A stretch of DNA of 64,000 bases from JAWMQL01 sp033283165 (GTDB lineage Bacteria; Pseudomonadota; Gammaproteobacteria; Pseudomonadales; Halieaceae), in assembly GCA_033283165.1 (NCBI GenBank), contig JAWMQL010000008.1, forward strand, positions 1 through 64,000, written 5' to 3'. The notes beneath the pieces were generated by a model that was not told the DNA's origin, searched no databases, and was given only the letters and a program-made list of their open reading frames with translations. Numbering within the stretch: the first letter of the stretch is position 1; each line of letters starts with the position of its first letter. The position numbers and the translations under genes are program-made. Below, one piece after another: positions 8,057 through 16,854 of this stretch.

Positions 8057-8425
8057 ATGATTCAGACACAGTCATATTTGGAAGTCGCGGACAACAGCGG
8101 TGCCCGTCGTGTGATGTGCATCAAGGTGCTGGGTGGTTCCAAGCGCCGCTATGCCCGCGTCGGCGACCTGATCAAGGTAACGGTCAAGGAAGCCATTCCG
8201 CGCGGCAAGGTCAAGAAAGGCCAGGTGATGACTGCCGTTGTTGTTCGCACCAAGAAAGGTGTCCGTCGTCCCGATGGTTCGTTGATCAAGTTCGACGACA
8301 ATGCCGCCGTGCTGCTGAATAACCAGGAAGCGCCTATCGGAACCCGTATCTTCGGCCCGGTAACCCGCGAGCTGCGTGGCGAGAAGTTCATGAAGATTAT
8401 TTCCCTGGCTCCGGAAGTTATCTGA
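8057..8425 (+). CDS. rplN: 50S ribosomal protein L14
   Basis: A 122-residue protein (MIQTQSYLEVADNSGARRVM), a five-stranded barrel that forms intersubunit bridge B8 and binds the ribosome silencing factor RsfS. It is the first gene of the spc group. No terminator is visible in the 53 bases before it, so read-through from the S10 group is likely. Confidence 0.97.
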   Translation: MIQTQSYLEVADNSGARRVMCIKVLGGSKRRYARVGDLIKVTVKEAIPRGKVKKGQVMTAVVVRTKKGVRRPDGSLIKFDDNAAVLLNNQEAPIGTRIFGPVTRELRGEKFMKIISLAPEVI

Positions 8426-8448
8426 GCAGGCCAAGGAGAGGAAGAGAG

Positions 8449-8757
8449 ATGAAGATCAAGCGCGATGACGAAGTGATTGTCCTGGCCGGTCGGGATAAGG
8501 GCAAGCGCGGCAAGGTCCGCAAAGTCCTTAACGACAACCGGGTCATTGTCACGGGCGTCAATATGGTGAAAAAGCACACCAAGCCTAATCCCCAGGCGGG
8601 CGTGGCTGGCGGTATCGTCGAGAGGGAAGCCCCGATCCAGGTTTCCAATATCGCGATTTTCAACCCGGAATCCGGCAAGGCCGACCGTGTGGGCTTCAAG
8701 GTAGACGGCGATACCAAGATTCGTATCTATAAATCCAGCGGCGAAGCGATCGGCTGA
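8449..8757 (+). CDS. rplX: 50S ribosomal protein L24
   Basis: A 102-residue KOW-motif protein (MKIKRDDEVIVLAGRDKGKR). It is one of the assembly initiators of the 50S subunit and lies at the tunnel exit. It has a strong ribosome-binding site (AAGGAGAGG) before the ATG. Confidence 0.97.
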   Translation: MKIKRDDEVIVLAGRDKGKRGKVRKVLNDNRVIVTGVNMVKKHTKPNPQAGVAGGIVEREAPIQVSNIAIFNPESGKADRVGFKVDGDTKIRIYKSSGEAIG

Positions 8758-8782
8758 GCGCAGGGGTTAACAGGTAATAGAC

Positions 8783-9322
8783 ATGGCAACTTTGAAAGAC
8801 AAGTACAAGAGCGAAATCGCTCCCCGACTGAAGGAAGAGCTGGGCCTGGACAACGTGATGGAAGTCCCCCGGATTACCAAGATCACCCTGAATATGGGTG
8901 TCGGTGAGGCCGTCGGGGACAAGAAGGTGCTGGAAGCCGCCGTCGCCGACATGGAAAAGATCGCCGGCCAGAAGCCTGTGGTTACCAAGGCGCGCAGGTC
9001 TATCGCCGGATTCAAGATCCGCGATGGCTGGCCGATCGGCTGCAAGGTTACCCTGCGGTCAGATCGCATGTATGAGTTCCTGGAGCGCCTTATCAGCATC
9101 GCGATCCCGCGTGTTCGTGACTTCCGTGGCATCAGCCCGAAGTCTTTCGACGGCCGTGGCAACTTCGCCATGGGTGTGACCGAGCAGATTATTTTTCCGG
9201 AAATCGAATACGACCAGGTGGACGCACTGCGCGGTATGGACATCACCATTACCACCACCGCTCGTACGGATGATGAAGGCCGCGCACTGCTGCGCGCTTT
9301 CAACTTCCCCCTGAAAGGTTAA
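8783..9322 (+). CDS. rplE: 50S ribosomal protein L5
   Basis: A 179-residue protein with KITLNMGVGEAVGDKKVL and RDFRGISPKSFDGRGNFAMG. It binds 5S rRNA together with L18 and forms intersubunit bridge B1b with S13. Length equals the E. coli protein (179). Confidence 0.97.
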   Translation: MATLKDKYKSEIAPRLKEELGLDNVMEVPRITKITLNMGVGEAVGDKKVLEAAVADMEKIAGQKPVVTKARRSIAGFKIRDGWPIGCKVTLRSDRMYEFLERLISIAIPRVRDFRGISPKSFDGRGNFAMGVTEQIIFPEIEYDQVDALRGMDITITTTARTDDEGRALLRAFNFPLKG

Positions 9323-9334
9323 GAGGCATTATTC

Positions 9335-9640
9335 ATGGCTAAAAAATCTATGATTGCGCGTGAGAAAAAGCGTGCCCGCACCGTCGCCAAGTTCGCTGCC
9401 AAGCGCGCCGCCCTGAAGGCGGTTCTGCAGGACGTGAACGCCTCGGACGACGAGAAGTGGGAAGCGCAGATCGCCCTGCAGAAACTGCCGCGCGATGCCA
9501 GCCCGGTCCGCCAGCAGCGTCGCTGCCAGGTTACCGGCCGCCCTCACGCCGTATATCGTAAGTTTGGCCTGTGCCGTAACAAGCTGCGTGAAGCAGCGAT
9601 GCGCGGCGATGTGCCCGGTCTGGTCAAGTCCAGCTGGTAG
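9335..9640 (+). CDS. rpsN: 30S ribosomal protein S14 (zinc-independent type)
   Basis: A 101-residue S14 (MAKKSMIAREKKRARTVAKF, GLCRNKLREAAMRGDVPGLV). The long form lacking the two CxxC pairs is the zinc-free type typical of enterobacteria and pseudomonads. Two isolated cysteines (RRCQVTGRP and FGLCR) do not make a zinc site. Confidence 0.97.
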   Translation: MAKKSMIAREKKRARTVAKFAAKRAALKAVLQDVNASDDEKWEAQIALQKLPRDASPVRQQRRCQVTGRPHAVYRKFGLCRNKLREAAMRGDVPGLVKSSW

Positions 9641-9670
9641 TCCCGGTCGGATTCAGGAGAGAACAAGATT

Positions 9671-10066
9671 ATGAGTATGCAAGATCCGCTGTCAGATATG
9701 CTGACCCGCCTCCGCAACGCACAGATGGCAGGCAAGGCCGGTGTGGAAATGCCCGGTTCCAAGCTGAAGTCCGCTGTCGCCCAGGTGCTGAAGGAAGAAG
9801 GGTACATCGCCGACTTCGCTGCTACCGTTGAGGCTGGCAAGCCGCGCCTGTCAATCCAGCTGAAGTACTTCGACGGCAAGCCCGTGATCGCCGAGATCGA
9901 TCGCGTCAGCCGCCCCGGCCTGCGTAACTACGCCGGCAAGGACGAGCTGCCCTCAGTTCGCGGTGGTCTGGGTGTCGCGATCGTATCCACCTCCCGGGGT
10001 GTGATGACCGACCGCGCTGCGCGAGCTGCCGGGGTCGGCGGCGAAGTGCTTTGCACCGTTTTCTAA
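9671..10066 (+). CDS. rpsH: 30S ribosomal protein S8
   Basis: A 131-residue protein (MSMQDPLSDMLTRLRNAQMA) with the C-terminal rRNA-binding block STSRGVMTDRAARAAGVGGE. S8 organises the central domain of 16S rRNA and in E. coli represses the spc operon at rplE. I did not find the corresponding mRNA fold with confidence. Confidence 0.97.
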   Translation: MSMQDPLSDMLTRLRNAQMAGKAGVEMPGSKLKSAVAQVLKEEGYIADFAATVEAGKPRLSIQLKYFDGKPVIAEIDRVSRPGLRNYAGKDELPSVRGGLGVAIVSTSRGVMTDRAARAAGVGGEVLCTVF

Positions 10067-10090
10067 TTGATTTTTTAACGAGCATTCAAC

Positions 10091-10618
10091 ATGTCTAGAG
10101 TCGCAAATAATCCGGTATCACTGCCGAGTGGCGTCGAGATCAAGCAGGATGGCCGTGCTGTTACCGTCAAGGGCGGTAAGGGTTCGCTGCAACTGTCACT
10201 GGTCGACGGTATCGACGTGAGCCAGGATGACAACGCCTTGACCGTGAAATACGAGAGCGACCAGTACAAGGCCATGGCCGGTACTACTCGCGCGCTCATC
10301 AATAACATGGTCAAGGGCGTCAGCGAAGGCTGGGAGAAGAAACTGATCCTGAACGGCGTTGGCTACCGCGCCAATGTGTCGGGCAACAAGGTCAACCTGA
10401 CCGTGGGCCTATCCCACCCGGTCGAATATGAACTGCCTGAAGGCCTGAGCGCGGAAACGCCCAGCCAGACCGAGATCGTGGTCAAGGGTATCGACAAGCA
10501 GGCCGTGGGCCAGGCAGCCGCGGAGATCCGCAGCTTCCGTCCGCCCGAGCCTTACAAAGGTAAAGGTATTCGGTACGAGGACGAGTATGTCCGTCGTAAA
10601 GAAGCCAAGAAGAAGTAG
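10091..10618 (+). CDS. rplF: 50S ribosomal protein L6
   Basis: A 175-residue, two-domain protein with YRANVSGNKVNLTVGLSHPV and the C-terminal signature RPPEPYKGKGIRYEDEYVRR. It lies near the sarcin-ricin loop and the factor-binding site. The stretch SLVDGIDVSQDDNAL is more acidic than usual but collinear with the family. Confidence 0.96.
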   Translation: MSRVANNPVSLPSGVEIKQDGRAVTVKGGKGSLQLSLVDGIDVSQDDNALTVKYESDQYKAMAGTTRALINNMVKGVSEGWEKKLILNGVGYRANVSGNKVNLTVGLSHPVEYELPEGLSAETPSQTEIVVKGIDKQAVGQAAAEIRSFRPPEPYKGKGIRYEDEYVRRKEAKKK

Positions 10619-10628
10619 GTAAGCTGAG

Positions 10629-10979
10629 ATGAGTGCCAAGAATGAAGCAAGGCTGCGTCGCGCACGTCGCGCCCGCGCCAGCATGCGTAAGAAGGGCGCT
10701 GTGCGCCTGAGCGTACACCGCACCCCGCGCCACATCTATGCCCAGGTGATCGCGCCCGAGGGTGACAAGGTCCTGGCCAGCGCCTCGACCCTGGATACCA
10801 GCCTGCGTAGCGGCAGCACCGGCAATATCGAAGCGGCCGCGGCCGTGGGCAAGCTGGTTGCCGAGCGCGCCAAAGAGGCCGGTATCGAGAAAGTGGCTTT
10901 CGACCGGGCCGGTTACAAGTACCACGGACGCGTCAAGGCCCTGGCCGACGCCGCCCGCGAAAATGGACTGGAATTCTAG
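10629..10979 (+). CDS. rplR: 50S ribosomal protein L18
   Basis: A 116-residue basic protein (NEARLRRARRARASMRKKGA) ending DAARENGLEF. It binds 5S rRNA and delivers it to the 50S subunit with L5 and L25. Confidence 0.97.
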   Translation: MSAKNEARLRRARRARASMRKKGAVRLSVHRTPRHIYAQVIAPEGDKVLASASTLDTSLRSGSTGNIEAAAAVGKLVAERAKEAGIEKVAFDRAGYKYHGRVKALADAARENGLEF

Positions 10980-10989
10980 AGGTTAGGAC

Positions 10990-11502
10990 ATGGCTTTTAA
11001 CGATCAGAAAAAGCAGCAACAGGAAGGTGACCTCCAGGAGAAGCTGGTCCAGGTCAACCGTGTTGCCAAGGTGGTCAAGGGTGGCCGTATTTTCGGTTTT
11101 ACTGCCCTGACCGTCGTCGGTGACGGTAATGGCAAGGTCGGCTTCGGACGCGGCAAGGCCCGCGAGGTGCCGGTCGCCATCCAGAAGGCTATGGAAGCGG
11201 CGCGTCGCAACATGATCCATGTCGAGCTGAACAACGGCACTATTCAGTATCCGGTGAAGGCCAGTCATGGCGCTTCCAAGGTCTACATGCAGCCCGCATC
11301 AGAAGGTACCGGCGTGATCGCCGGTGGCGCGATGCGCGCGGTATTGGAAATCGCCGGTGTACACGACGTGCTGGCCAAGTGCTACGGCTCCACCAATCCG
11401 GTGAACGTGGTACGCGCCACTTTTAACGGCTTGCGTGATATGAGTGCGCCGGAAGACGTGGCGGCCAAGCGTGGCAAGACCGTCGAAGAAATTTTGAACT
11501 AA
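10990..11502 (+). CDS. rpsE: 30S ribosomal protein S5
   Basis: A 170-residue protein with the double-stranded RNA-binding-like domain (KLVQVNRVAKVVKGGRIFGF) and GKGKAREVPVAI-type loop GFGRGKAREVPVAIQKAMEA. S5 lines the mRNA entry tunnel and affects fidelity; the loop where spectinomycin-resistance changes occur (VAKVVKGG) is wild-type-like. Confidence 0.97.
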   Translation: MAFNDQKKQQQEGDLQEKLVQVNRVAKVVKGGRIFGFTALTVVGDGNGKVGFGRGKAREVPVAIQKAMEAARRNMIHVELNNGTIQYPVKASHGASKVYMQPASEGTGVIAGGAMRAVLEIAGVHDVLAKCYGSTNPVNVVRATFNGLRDMSAPEDVAAKRGKTVEEILN

Positions 11503-11520
11503 GTATTGGGTTGTCCAGTC

Positions 11521-11703
11521 ATGGCTAAAGCAACTATCAAGGTCACCCAGGTGAAAAGCACCAACGGCCGCCTGAAGAATCACAAGGCGTGCGTTACCGG
11601 CCTGGGTCTGCGCCGTATCGGCCACACCGTCGAGGTGGAGGATACTCCGTCTGTGCGTGGCATGATCAACAAAGTGAACTACCTGGTACGGGTCGAGGAG
11701 TAA
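11521..11703 (+). CDS. rpmD: 50S ribosomal protein L30
   Basis: A 60-residue protein (MAKATIKVTQVKSTNGRLKN) with LGLRRIGHTVEVEDTPSVRG. ATG 11521 gives the family length. An in-frame upstream start would add five residues (MGCPV) with no homology. L30 sits on the surface of the 50S subunit and is often non-essential. Confidence 0.96.
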   Translation: MAKATIKVTQVKSTNGRLKNHKACVTGLGLRRIGHTVEVEDTPSVRGMINKVNYLVRVEE

Positions 11704-11706
11704 ATC

Positions 11707-12153
11707 ATGTCAGACGTAATGCGCCTGAACAGCCTGAGCCCCGCGCCGGGCTCCCGCAAGGACGCCAAGCGCGTCGGTCGCGGTATCGGCAGCGGCAACG
11801 GCAAGACCGCGGGTCGCGGCCACAAGGGCCAGAAGTCTCGTTCCGGCGGCCGTGTCCGGCCCGGTTTCGAGGGTGGCCAGATGCCTCTGCAGAAGCGCCT
11901 GCCGAAGTACGGCTTCAGCTCGCGTATGGCTCGCACCACCGCCCAGATTCGCCTGAGTGAACTGAATCGCGTCGAGGCGGACGTGATCGACCTGGCCGCG
12001 CTGAAAGCGGCCGATCTGGTCAATGAGAACATCGCCCGTGCGCGTGTGTTCCTGTCCGGCGAACTGAGCAAGGCAGTTACGGTCAAAGGCCTTGCGGTCA
12101 CCAAGGGTGCCCGCGAAGCGATCGAACAGGCCGGCGGGAAAGTAGAGGACTAA
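11707..12153 (+). CDS. rplO: 50S ribosomal protein L15
   Basis: A 148-residue protein (MRLNSLSPAPGSRKDAKRVG). The long glycine/arginine-rich extension GKTAGRGHKGQKSRSGGRVR penetrates 23S rRNA. It starts three bases after rpmD and its stop abuts the secY ATG, indicating tight coupling with the translocase gene. Confidence 0.97.
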   Translation: MSDVMRLNSLSPAPGSRKDAKRVGRGIGSGNGKTAGRGHKGQKSRSGGRVRPGFEGGQMPLQKRLPKYGFSSRMARTTAQIRLSELNRVEADVIDLAALKAADLVNENIARARVFLSGELSKAVTVKGLAVTKGAREAIEQAGGKVED

Positions 12154-13482
12154 ATGGCGACAGGTCAGCTGCCCGGCGTTAACAAGGCAGGCTTGGGCGA
12201 GCTTTTTGCTCGCCTTCGTTTTGTTTTGCTGGCGATTATCGTGTACCGCATCGGGACGCACATCCCGGTGCCGGGGATTGACCCCAACCAGCTGCAGGCG
12301 CTGTTCAACCAGAATCAGGGGACCATCCTGGGCCTGGCGAATATGTTCTCCGGCGGCGCCCTGGAGCGGATGAGTATCCTGGCGCTGGGCATCATGCCCT
12401 ACATCTCTGCATCCATCATCATGCAGTTGATGTCGGTGGTGACGCCACAGCTGGAACAGTTGAAGAAGGAAGGTGAGTCTGGCCGCCGTAAGATCAGCCA
12501 GTACACCCGCTATCTGACGGTGCTTCTGGCACTTGTTCAGGGCACCGGCATGACCGTGGGCATGGCGAACCAGGGAATGGCGTTCAGCGTGACGCCGATA
12601 TTCTACCTGATCGCGATCACCTCGCTGGTCACCGGGGCCGTGTTCATGATGTGGCTGGGTGAGCAGATTACCGAGAAAGGCGTGGGCAACGGTATTTCGC
12701 TGTTGATTTTCGCCGGTATCGTGGCGGGCTTGCCGGCCGCGATCGGGCAGTCGCTGGAGCAGGCCCGGCAGGGCGAGATCAACATCCTCATCCTGCTGTT
12801 CATCCTGAGCCTGGCGATTGCGGTGATCTACATGATCGTGTTCATCGAGCGTGGCCAGCGCCGCATTACGGTGAACTACGCCAAGCGGCAGCAGGGACGC
12901 AAGATGTACCAGGCGCAGAGTTCGCACCTGCCTCTGAAGGTGAACATGTCCGGTGTTATCCCGGCCATTTTCGCCAGCAGCATCCTGCTGTTCCCGGCGT
13001 CCATCGCCCAGTGGTTCGGGTCCGGTGGCGGGGCAGACTGGCTGCAGGACCTGGCCGTGGCGATAGGCCCCGGCCAACCGCTGAACATATTGTTGTTCAC
13101 GGTGTTTATTGTGTTTTTCTGCTTCTTCTATACGGCGTTGATGTTCAACCCGGTGGAAGTGGCGGACAACCTGAAGCGATCCGGTGCCTTCGTGCCGGGG
13201 ATTCGCCCGGGACAGCAGACCGCCAATTATATCGACGGTGTGCTGACCAGGCTGACGGTGTTCGGGGCCGCGTATATCGCGCTGGTGTGCCTGTTGCCGC
13301 AGTTCCTGGTAGTGATGTGGAACGTGCCCTTTTACCTGGGCGGAACCTCATTGCTGATCGTGGTGGTTGTGGTAATGGATTTCATGGCCCAGGTGCAGAG
13401 CCACCTGATGTCACACCAGTATGACTCGGTGATGAAAAAGGCCAATTTGAAGAATTATGGTGGAGCCGGGCGCGTTCGCTAG
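12154..13482 (+). CDS. secY: Preprotein translocase subunit SecY
   Basis: A 442-residue inner-membrane protein with ten predicted spans, the channel of the SecYEG translocon. Visible signatures are IPVPGIDPNQL after the first span, the plug region, LGIMPYISASIIMQL, FIERGQRRITVNYAKRQQGR (cytoplasmic loop 4) and NPVEVADNLKRSGAFVPGIR in loop 5, where SecA and the ribosome bind. It starts directly after the rplO stop. Length matches the 443-residue E. coli protein. Confidence 0.98.
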   Translation: MATGQLPGVNKAGLGELFARLRFVLLAIIVYRIGTHIPVPGIDPNQLQALFNQNQGTILGLANMFSGGALERMSILALGIMPYISASIIMQLMSVVTPQLEQLKKEGESGRRKISQYTRYLTVLLALVQGTGMTVGMANQGMAFSVTPIFYLIAITSLVTGAVFMMWLGEQITEKGVGNGISLLIFAGIVAGLPAAIGQSLEQARQGEINILILLFILSLAIAVIYMIVFIERGQRRITVNYAKRQQGRKMYQAQSSHLPLKVNMSGVIPAIFASSILLFPASIAQWFGSGGGADWLQDLAVAIGPGQPLNILLFTVFIVFFCFFYTALMFNPVEVADNLKRSGAFVPGIRPGQQTANYIDGVLTRLTVFGAAYIALVCLLPQFLVVMWNVPFYLGGTSLLIVVVVVMDFMAQVQSHLMSHQYDSVMKKANLKNYGGAGRVR

Positions 13483-13506
13483 GCGCCCTTTTCAGGAGAA
13501 GAAGTC

Positions 13507-13623
13507 ATGAAGGTACGTGCTTCAGTGAAGAAAATTTGCCGCAACTGTAAAGTTGTGCGCCGCAATGGCGTGGTCCGTGTTATCTGTAACACCGACCCCC
13601 GCCACAAGCAGCGCCAGGGCTGA
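13507..13623 (+). CDS. rpmJ: 50S ribosomal protein L36
   Basis: A 38-residue gene: MKVRASVKKICRNCKVVRRN, ending DPRHKQRQG. C11, C14, C27 and H33 form the zinc ribbon, so this is the zinc-binding C+ type. AGGAGAAG at 13494-13501 precedes the ATG. It lies between secY and rpsM, as in E. coli. Confidence 0.97.
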   Translation: MKVRASVKKICRNCKVVRRNGVVRVICNTDPRHKQRQG

Positions 13624-13645
13624 GATCCGGGTCCTGGACAGGCAG

Positions 13646-13674
13646 TTGATTTTTACTAACGATATCGCTAGAAT
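13646..13674 (+). promoter_or_regulatory. Candidate promoter of the alpha operon (rpsM)
   Basis: TTGATT (13646-13651) and TAGAAT (13669-13674) with a 17-base spacer lie in the 151-base gap after rpmJ. This would give a leader of about 95 bases before rpsM, the region where S4 represses the alpha operon in E. coli. I could not confirm the S4 pseudoknot. Confidence 0.75.
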
Positions 13675-13774
13675 GCTGCGCCTTTCGCGCTGTGCCCAGA
13701 CAAAACTGAATAAAATCAGTGGCTTGGCCTGCGCTTTGCAGTTTCAGCGTTGAACTGAGTTTGGAGAAAGTTGG

Positions 13775-14131
13775 ATGGCTCGTATTGCCGGCGTCAACAT
13801 ACCCGATAACAAGCATGCTGTTATCTCATTGACCTACATCTTTGGTGTAGGCCGTACCCAGGCGAAGCGCCTGTGTGCCGAAACCGGAGTCGAGGAAAGC
13901 GCCAAAATTGGTGAGCTGCCCGAGGACAAAATGGATGCACTGCGGGCGAAAGTCAGCGAGATGACCGTGGAAGGTGATCTGCGCCGTGAAGTGTCCATGA
14001 ACATCAAGCGTCTGATGGACCTGGGTTGCAACCGCGGCCTGCGTCACCGCCGCAGCCTGCCGCTGCGCGGCCAGCGCACCAAGACCAATGCCCGTACCCG
14101 CAAGGGTCCGCGCAAACCGATTCGTCGATAG
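13775..14131 (+). CDS. rpsM: 30S ribosomal protein S13
   Basis: A 118-residue protein (MARIAGVNIPDNKHAVISLT, RHRRSLPLRGQRTKTNARTR). It contacts the P-site tRNA and forms head bridges to L5 and L31. It is the first gene of the alpha operon. Confidence 0.97.
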   Translation: MARIAGVNIPDNKHAVISLTYIFGVGRTQAKRLCAETGVEESAKIGELPEDKMDALRAKVSEMTVEGDLRREVSMNIKRLMDLGCNRGLRHRRSLPLRGQRTKTNARTRKGPRKPIRR

Positions 14132-14166
14132 GATTTGCGGCCCGCGGGCCGCACTGCAACGAATCC
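14131..14166 (+). other. Palindromic hairpin between rpsM and rpsK
   Basis: GCGGCCCGCGGGCCGC (14137-14152) is a perfect 16-base palindrome. It is enclosed by GGATT at 14131-14135 and AATCC at 14162-14166, so the transcript could form a long GC-rich stem. A second small dyad, CTGCAccggagTGCAG, follows. There is no T-run, so it looks like a structured or processing site and not a terminator. Confidence 0.5.
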
Positions 14167-14220
14167 TTTTAGTGTAGCTGCACCGGAGTGCAGTGTTGAT
14201 ATTAAAGCAGGAAGAAAACT

Positions 14221-14613
14221 ATGGCCAAGCCAGGTGCCAAGAGCACTCGCAAGAAGATTACCAAGACGGTTGTCGACGGTATCGCGCATGTGCATGCGTC
14301 TTTCAACAACACCATTATTACCATCACCGACCGCCAGGGTAACACCCTGAGCTGGGCCACCGCCGGTGGCTCCGGTTTCCGCGGTTCACGCAAGAGCACG
14401 CCGTTCGCCGCCCAGGTGGCAGCCGAGCGTGCCGGTGAGGCCGCCAAGGAATACGGCCTGAAAAATCTGGACGTGCAGGTCAAGGGCCCCGGCCCCGGCC
14501 GCGAATCAGCCGTGCGGGCGCTCAACGCCTGCGGCTACAAGATCAGCAACATCACCGACGTGACGCCGATTCCGCATAACGGCTGCCGTCCGCCCAAGAA
14601 ACGTCGCGTGTAA
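14221..14613 (+). CDS. rpsK: 30S ribosomal protein S11
   Basis: A 130-residue protein (HASFNNTIITITDRQGNTLS, PIPHNGCRPPKKRRV). It forms part of the mRNA exit cleft on the platform with S7 and S18. It includes the NG site that is converted to isoaspartate in E. coli S11 (PHNGCR). Confidence 0.97.
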   Translation: MAKPGAKSTRKKITKTVVDGIAHVHASFNNTIITITDRQGNTLSWATAGGSGFRGSRKSTPFAAQVAAERAGEAAKEYGLKNLDVQVKGPGPGRESAVRALNACGYKISNITDVTPIPHNGCRPPKKRRV

Positions 14614-14634
14614 CGCTTTACAGGAAGAATTGTC

Positions 14635-15255
14635 ATGGCTCGATATATAGGACCCAAGTGCAAGCTCTCCCGTCGTGAAGGAACGGATCTGTTCCTGAAA
14701 AGCGGAGTGCGCGCTCTCGAAAGCAAGTGCAAGGCCGAGACCATCCCCGGCCAGCATGGCGCCCGTCGCGGCCGCCTGTCTGATTACGGTGTGCAGCTGC
14801 GTGAGAAGCAGAAAGTTCGCCGTATCTACGGCGTGCTGGAAAAGCAGTTCCGCGGCTATTACAAGGAAGCGGCCCGTCGCAAGGGCGCTACCGGTGAAAA
14901 CCTGCTGCAACTGCTGGAAAGCCGGCTGGACAACGTCGTCTACCGCATCGGTTTCGGCGCCACCCGCGCCGAGGCGCGCCAGATGGTCTCTCACAAGGCC
15001 ATCCTGGTTAACGGCAGTGTCGTCAACATCCCCTCCTACCAGGTGCAGGCGGGTGATGTGATTTCCCTGCGCGAGAAGGCCAAGAAGCAGCTGCGCGTGC
15101 AGTCTGCCATGGCCCTGGCCGCCCAGCGTGGCGAGCCGGAGTGGATCGAAGTAAACACGGACAAGCTGGAGGGCACGTTCAAGACCGCGCCCGATCGCCA
15201 GGACCTGTCCTCGGACATCAACGAAAACCTGATCGTCGAGCTTTACTCCAAGTAA
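14635..15255 (+). CDS. rpsD: 30S ribosomal protein S4
   Basis: A 206-residue 16S rRNA assembly initiator (MARYIGPKCKLSRREGTDLF) with an S4 RNA-binding domain around NLLQLLESRLDNVVYRIGFG. In E. coli it represses the alpha operon and also acts as an antiterminator for rRNA. Length equals the E. coli protein. Confidence 0.97.
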   Translation: MARYIGPKCKLSRREGTDLFLKSGVRALESKCKAETIPGQHGARRGRLSDYGVQLREKQKVRRIYGVLEKQFRGYYKEAARRKGATGENLLQLLESRLDNVVYRIGFGATRAEARQMVSHKAILVNGSVVNIPSYQVQAGDVISLREKAKKQLRVQSAMALAAQRGEPEWIEVNTDKLEGTFKTAPDRQDLSSDINENLIVELYSK

Positions 15256-15292
15256 TCCACTGAAGGACTAACCTACAAGTACAGGTGCCATA

Positions 15293-16297
15293 ATGCAGAG
15301 TGCAGTTAACGAATTCTTGACCCCGCGCGTGATCAATGTCGAAGAGAAGAACAGGACACGCGCCCAGGTGACCCTGGAGCCCCTGGAGCGTGGTTTCGGC
15401 CACACCCTGGGTAACGCCCTGCGTCGCATCCTGCTGTCCTCCATGCCTGGCTGTGCCATCACCGAGGTGGAAATCGACGGTGTACTGCACGAGTACAGTG
15501 CCATAGAGGGCGTACAGGAAGATGTCATCGAGATCCTGCTGAACCTGAAGGGCGTGGCCCTGGTCATGCACGGCAAGGACGAGGCGGAGCTGACCCTGAG
15601 CAAGAAGGGCGCAGGCCCGGTGACCGCCGGCGACATCCAGGTGGACCACGATATCGAGATCCGCAACCCGGATCACTTGATCTGTCACCTGAACGGCAAC
15701 TCCGAGATCAACATGAAGCTGACCGTGGCCCGCGGCCGCGGTTACTCCCCGGCCGACTCCCGCGAGAACCCCGAGGAGGAAACCCGCTCCATCGGCCGGC
15801 TGCAGCTGGACGCCACCTTCGCCCCGGTACACCGCGTGTCCTACGTGGTCGAGGCGGCCCGTGTGGAGCAGCGCACCGACCTGGACAAGCTGGTGCTGGA
15901 CCTCGAAACCAACGGCACCATCGACCCGGAAGAGGCGATCCGCCGCGCCGCGACCATCCTGCAGCAGCAGCTGGCCGTGTTCGTGGACCTGGAGAGCGAA
16001 TCCGAGTCCGAGTCCGTCGAGGAAGAGGACGAGGTGGATCCGATCCTGCTGCGCCCGGTAGATGACCTGGAACTGACCGTTCGCTCGGCCAACTGCCTGA
16101 AGGCAGAGAACATCTACTACATCGGTGACCTGGTGCAGCGCACGGAAGTGGAGCTGCTGAAGACCCCGAACCTGGGCAAGAAGTCACTGACCGAAATCAA
16201 GGACGTGCTGGCGTCCCGAGGCCTGTCCCTGGGCATGCGCCTGGACAACTGGCCCCCCGCCAGCCTGAAGAACGACGATCGGCTGCTGAGCGCCTGA
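15293..16297 (+). CDS. rpoA: RNA polymerase alpha subunit
   Basis: A 334-residue protein. The N-terminal dimerisation domain (LEPLERGFGHTLGNALRRIL) nucleates beta and beta' assembly. The C-terminal domain (DPILLRPVDDLELTVRSANC, KTPNLGKKSLTEIKDVLASR) contacts UP elements and activators such as CRP/FNR proteins. The linker is a striking acidic/serine run (ESESESESVEEEDEVD), five to six residues different from E. coli; a mobile linker is normal. The gene sits in the usual rpsD-rpoA-rplQ order. Confidence 0.98.
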   Translation: MQSAVNEFLTPRVINVEEKNRTRAQVTLEPLERGFGHTLGNALRRILLSSMPGCAITEVEIDGVLHEYSAIEGVQEDVIEILLNLKGVALVMHGKDEAELTLSKKGAGPVTAGDIQVDHDIEIRNPDHLICHLNGNSEINMKLTVARGRGYSPADSRENPEEETRSIGRLQLDATFAPVHRVSYVVEAARVEQRTDLDKLVLDLETNGTIDPEEAIRRAATILQQQLAVFVDLESESESESVEEEDEVDPILLRPVDDLELTVRSANCLKAENIYYIGDLVQRTEVELLKTPNLGKKSLTEIKDVLASRGLSLGMRLDNWPPASLKNDDRLLSA

Positions 16298-16354
16298 TCG
16301 TCGCCTGAACAGTTAACAGTGCTGAGATAGCACGGTAGAGATAGGATTGGAAAA

Positions 16355-16744
16355 ATGCGTCATCGTCACAGTGGCCGTCAGTTAAACCGGAACAGCTCCC
16401 ATCGCAAGGCCATGTTCCGCAACATGACCGTCTCCCTGGTGGAGCACGAGTTGATCAAGACCACCCTGCCCAAGGCCAAGGAACTGCGCAGCTACGCCGA
16501 GCCGCTGATCACCCTGGCCAAGAACGACAGCGTGGCCAACCGCCGCCTGGCGTTTGACCGGGTGCGTAACAAGGCGGCTGTGGGCAAGCTGTTCAGCGAG
16601 CTGGGACCGCGCTACCAGGCCCGCCCCGGTGGTTACATCCGCATCATGAAGTGCGGCTACCGCGCCGGCGACAAGGCCCCCATGGCCTACGTCGAGCTGG
16701 TGGACCGTCCCCAGCATGAAGCCTATGAGGGTGACGAGGACTAA
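16355..16744 (+). CDS. rplQ: 50S ribosomal protein L17
   Basis: A 129-residue protein (MRHRHSGRQLNRNSSHRKAM, RPGGYIRIMKCGYRAGDKAP). It is the last gene of the alpha operon and is followed by a strong terminator. Confidence 0.97.
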   Translation: MRHRHSGRQLNRNSSHRKAMFRNMTVSLVEHELIKTTLPKAKELRSYAEPLITLAKNDSVANRRLAFDRVRNKAAVGKLFSELGPRYQARPGGYIRIMKCGYRAGDKAPMAYVELVDRPQHEAYEGDED

Positions 16745-16762
16745 AGCCTCCGCGCTCTCGAG

Positions 16763-16787
16763 AAGCCGGGCAATGCCCGGCTTTTTT
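16763..16787 (+). terminator. Intrinsic terminator after rplQ
   Basis: A 9-bp stem AAGCCGGGC and GCCCGGCTT with an AAT loop is followed by TTTTT. It ends the ribosomal cluster. Confidence 0.92.
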
Positions 16788-16854
16788 GTGCCTTGAAGAA
16801 ATTCCCGCTTGTGAACTGAGTCTACTTTTGCGGTGATTTTCGCTGCCCGGGCAA

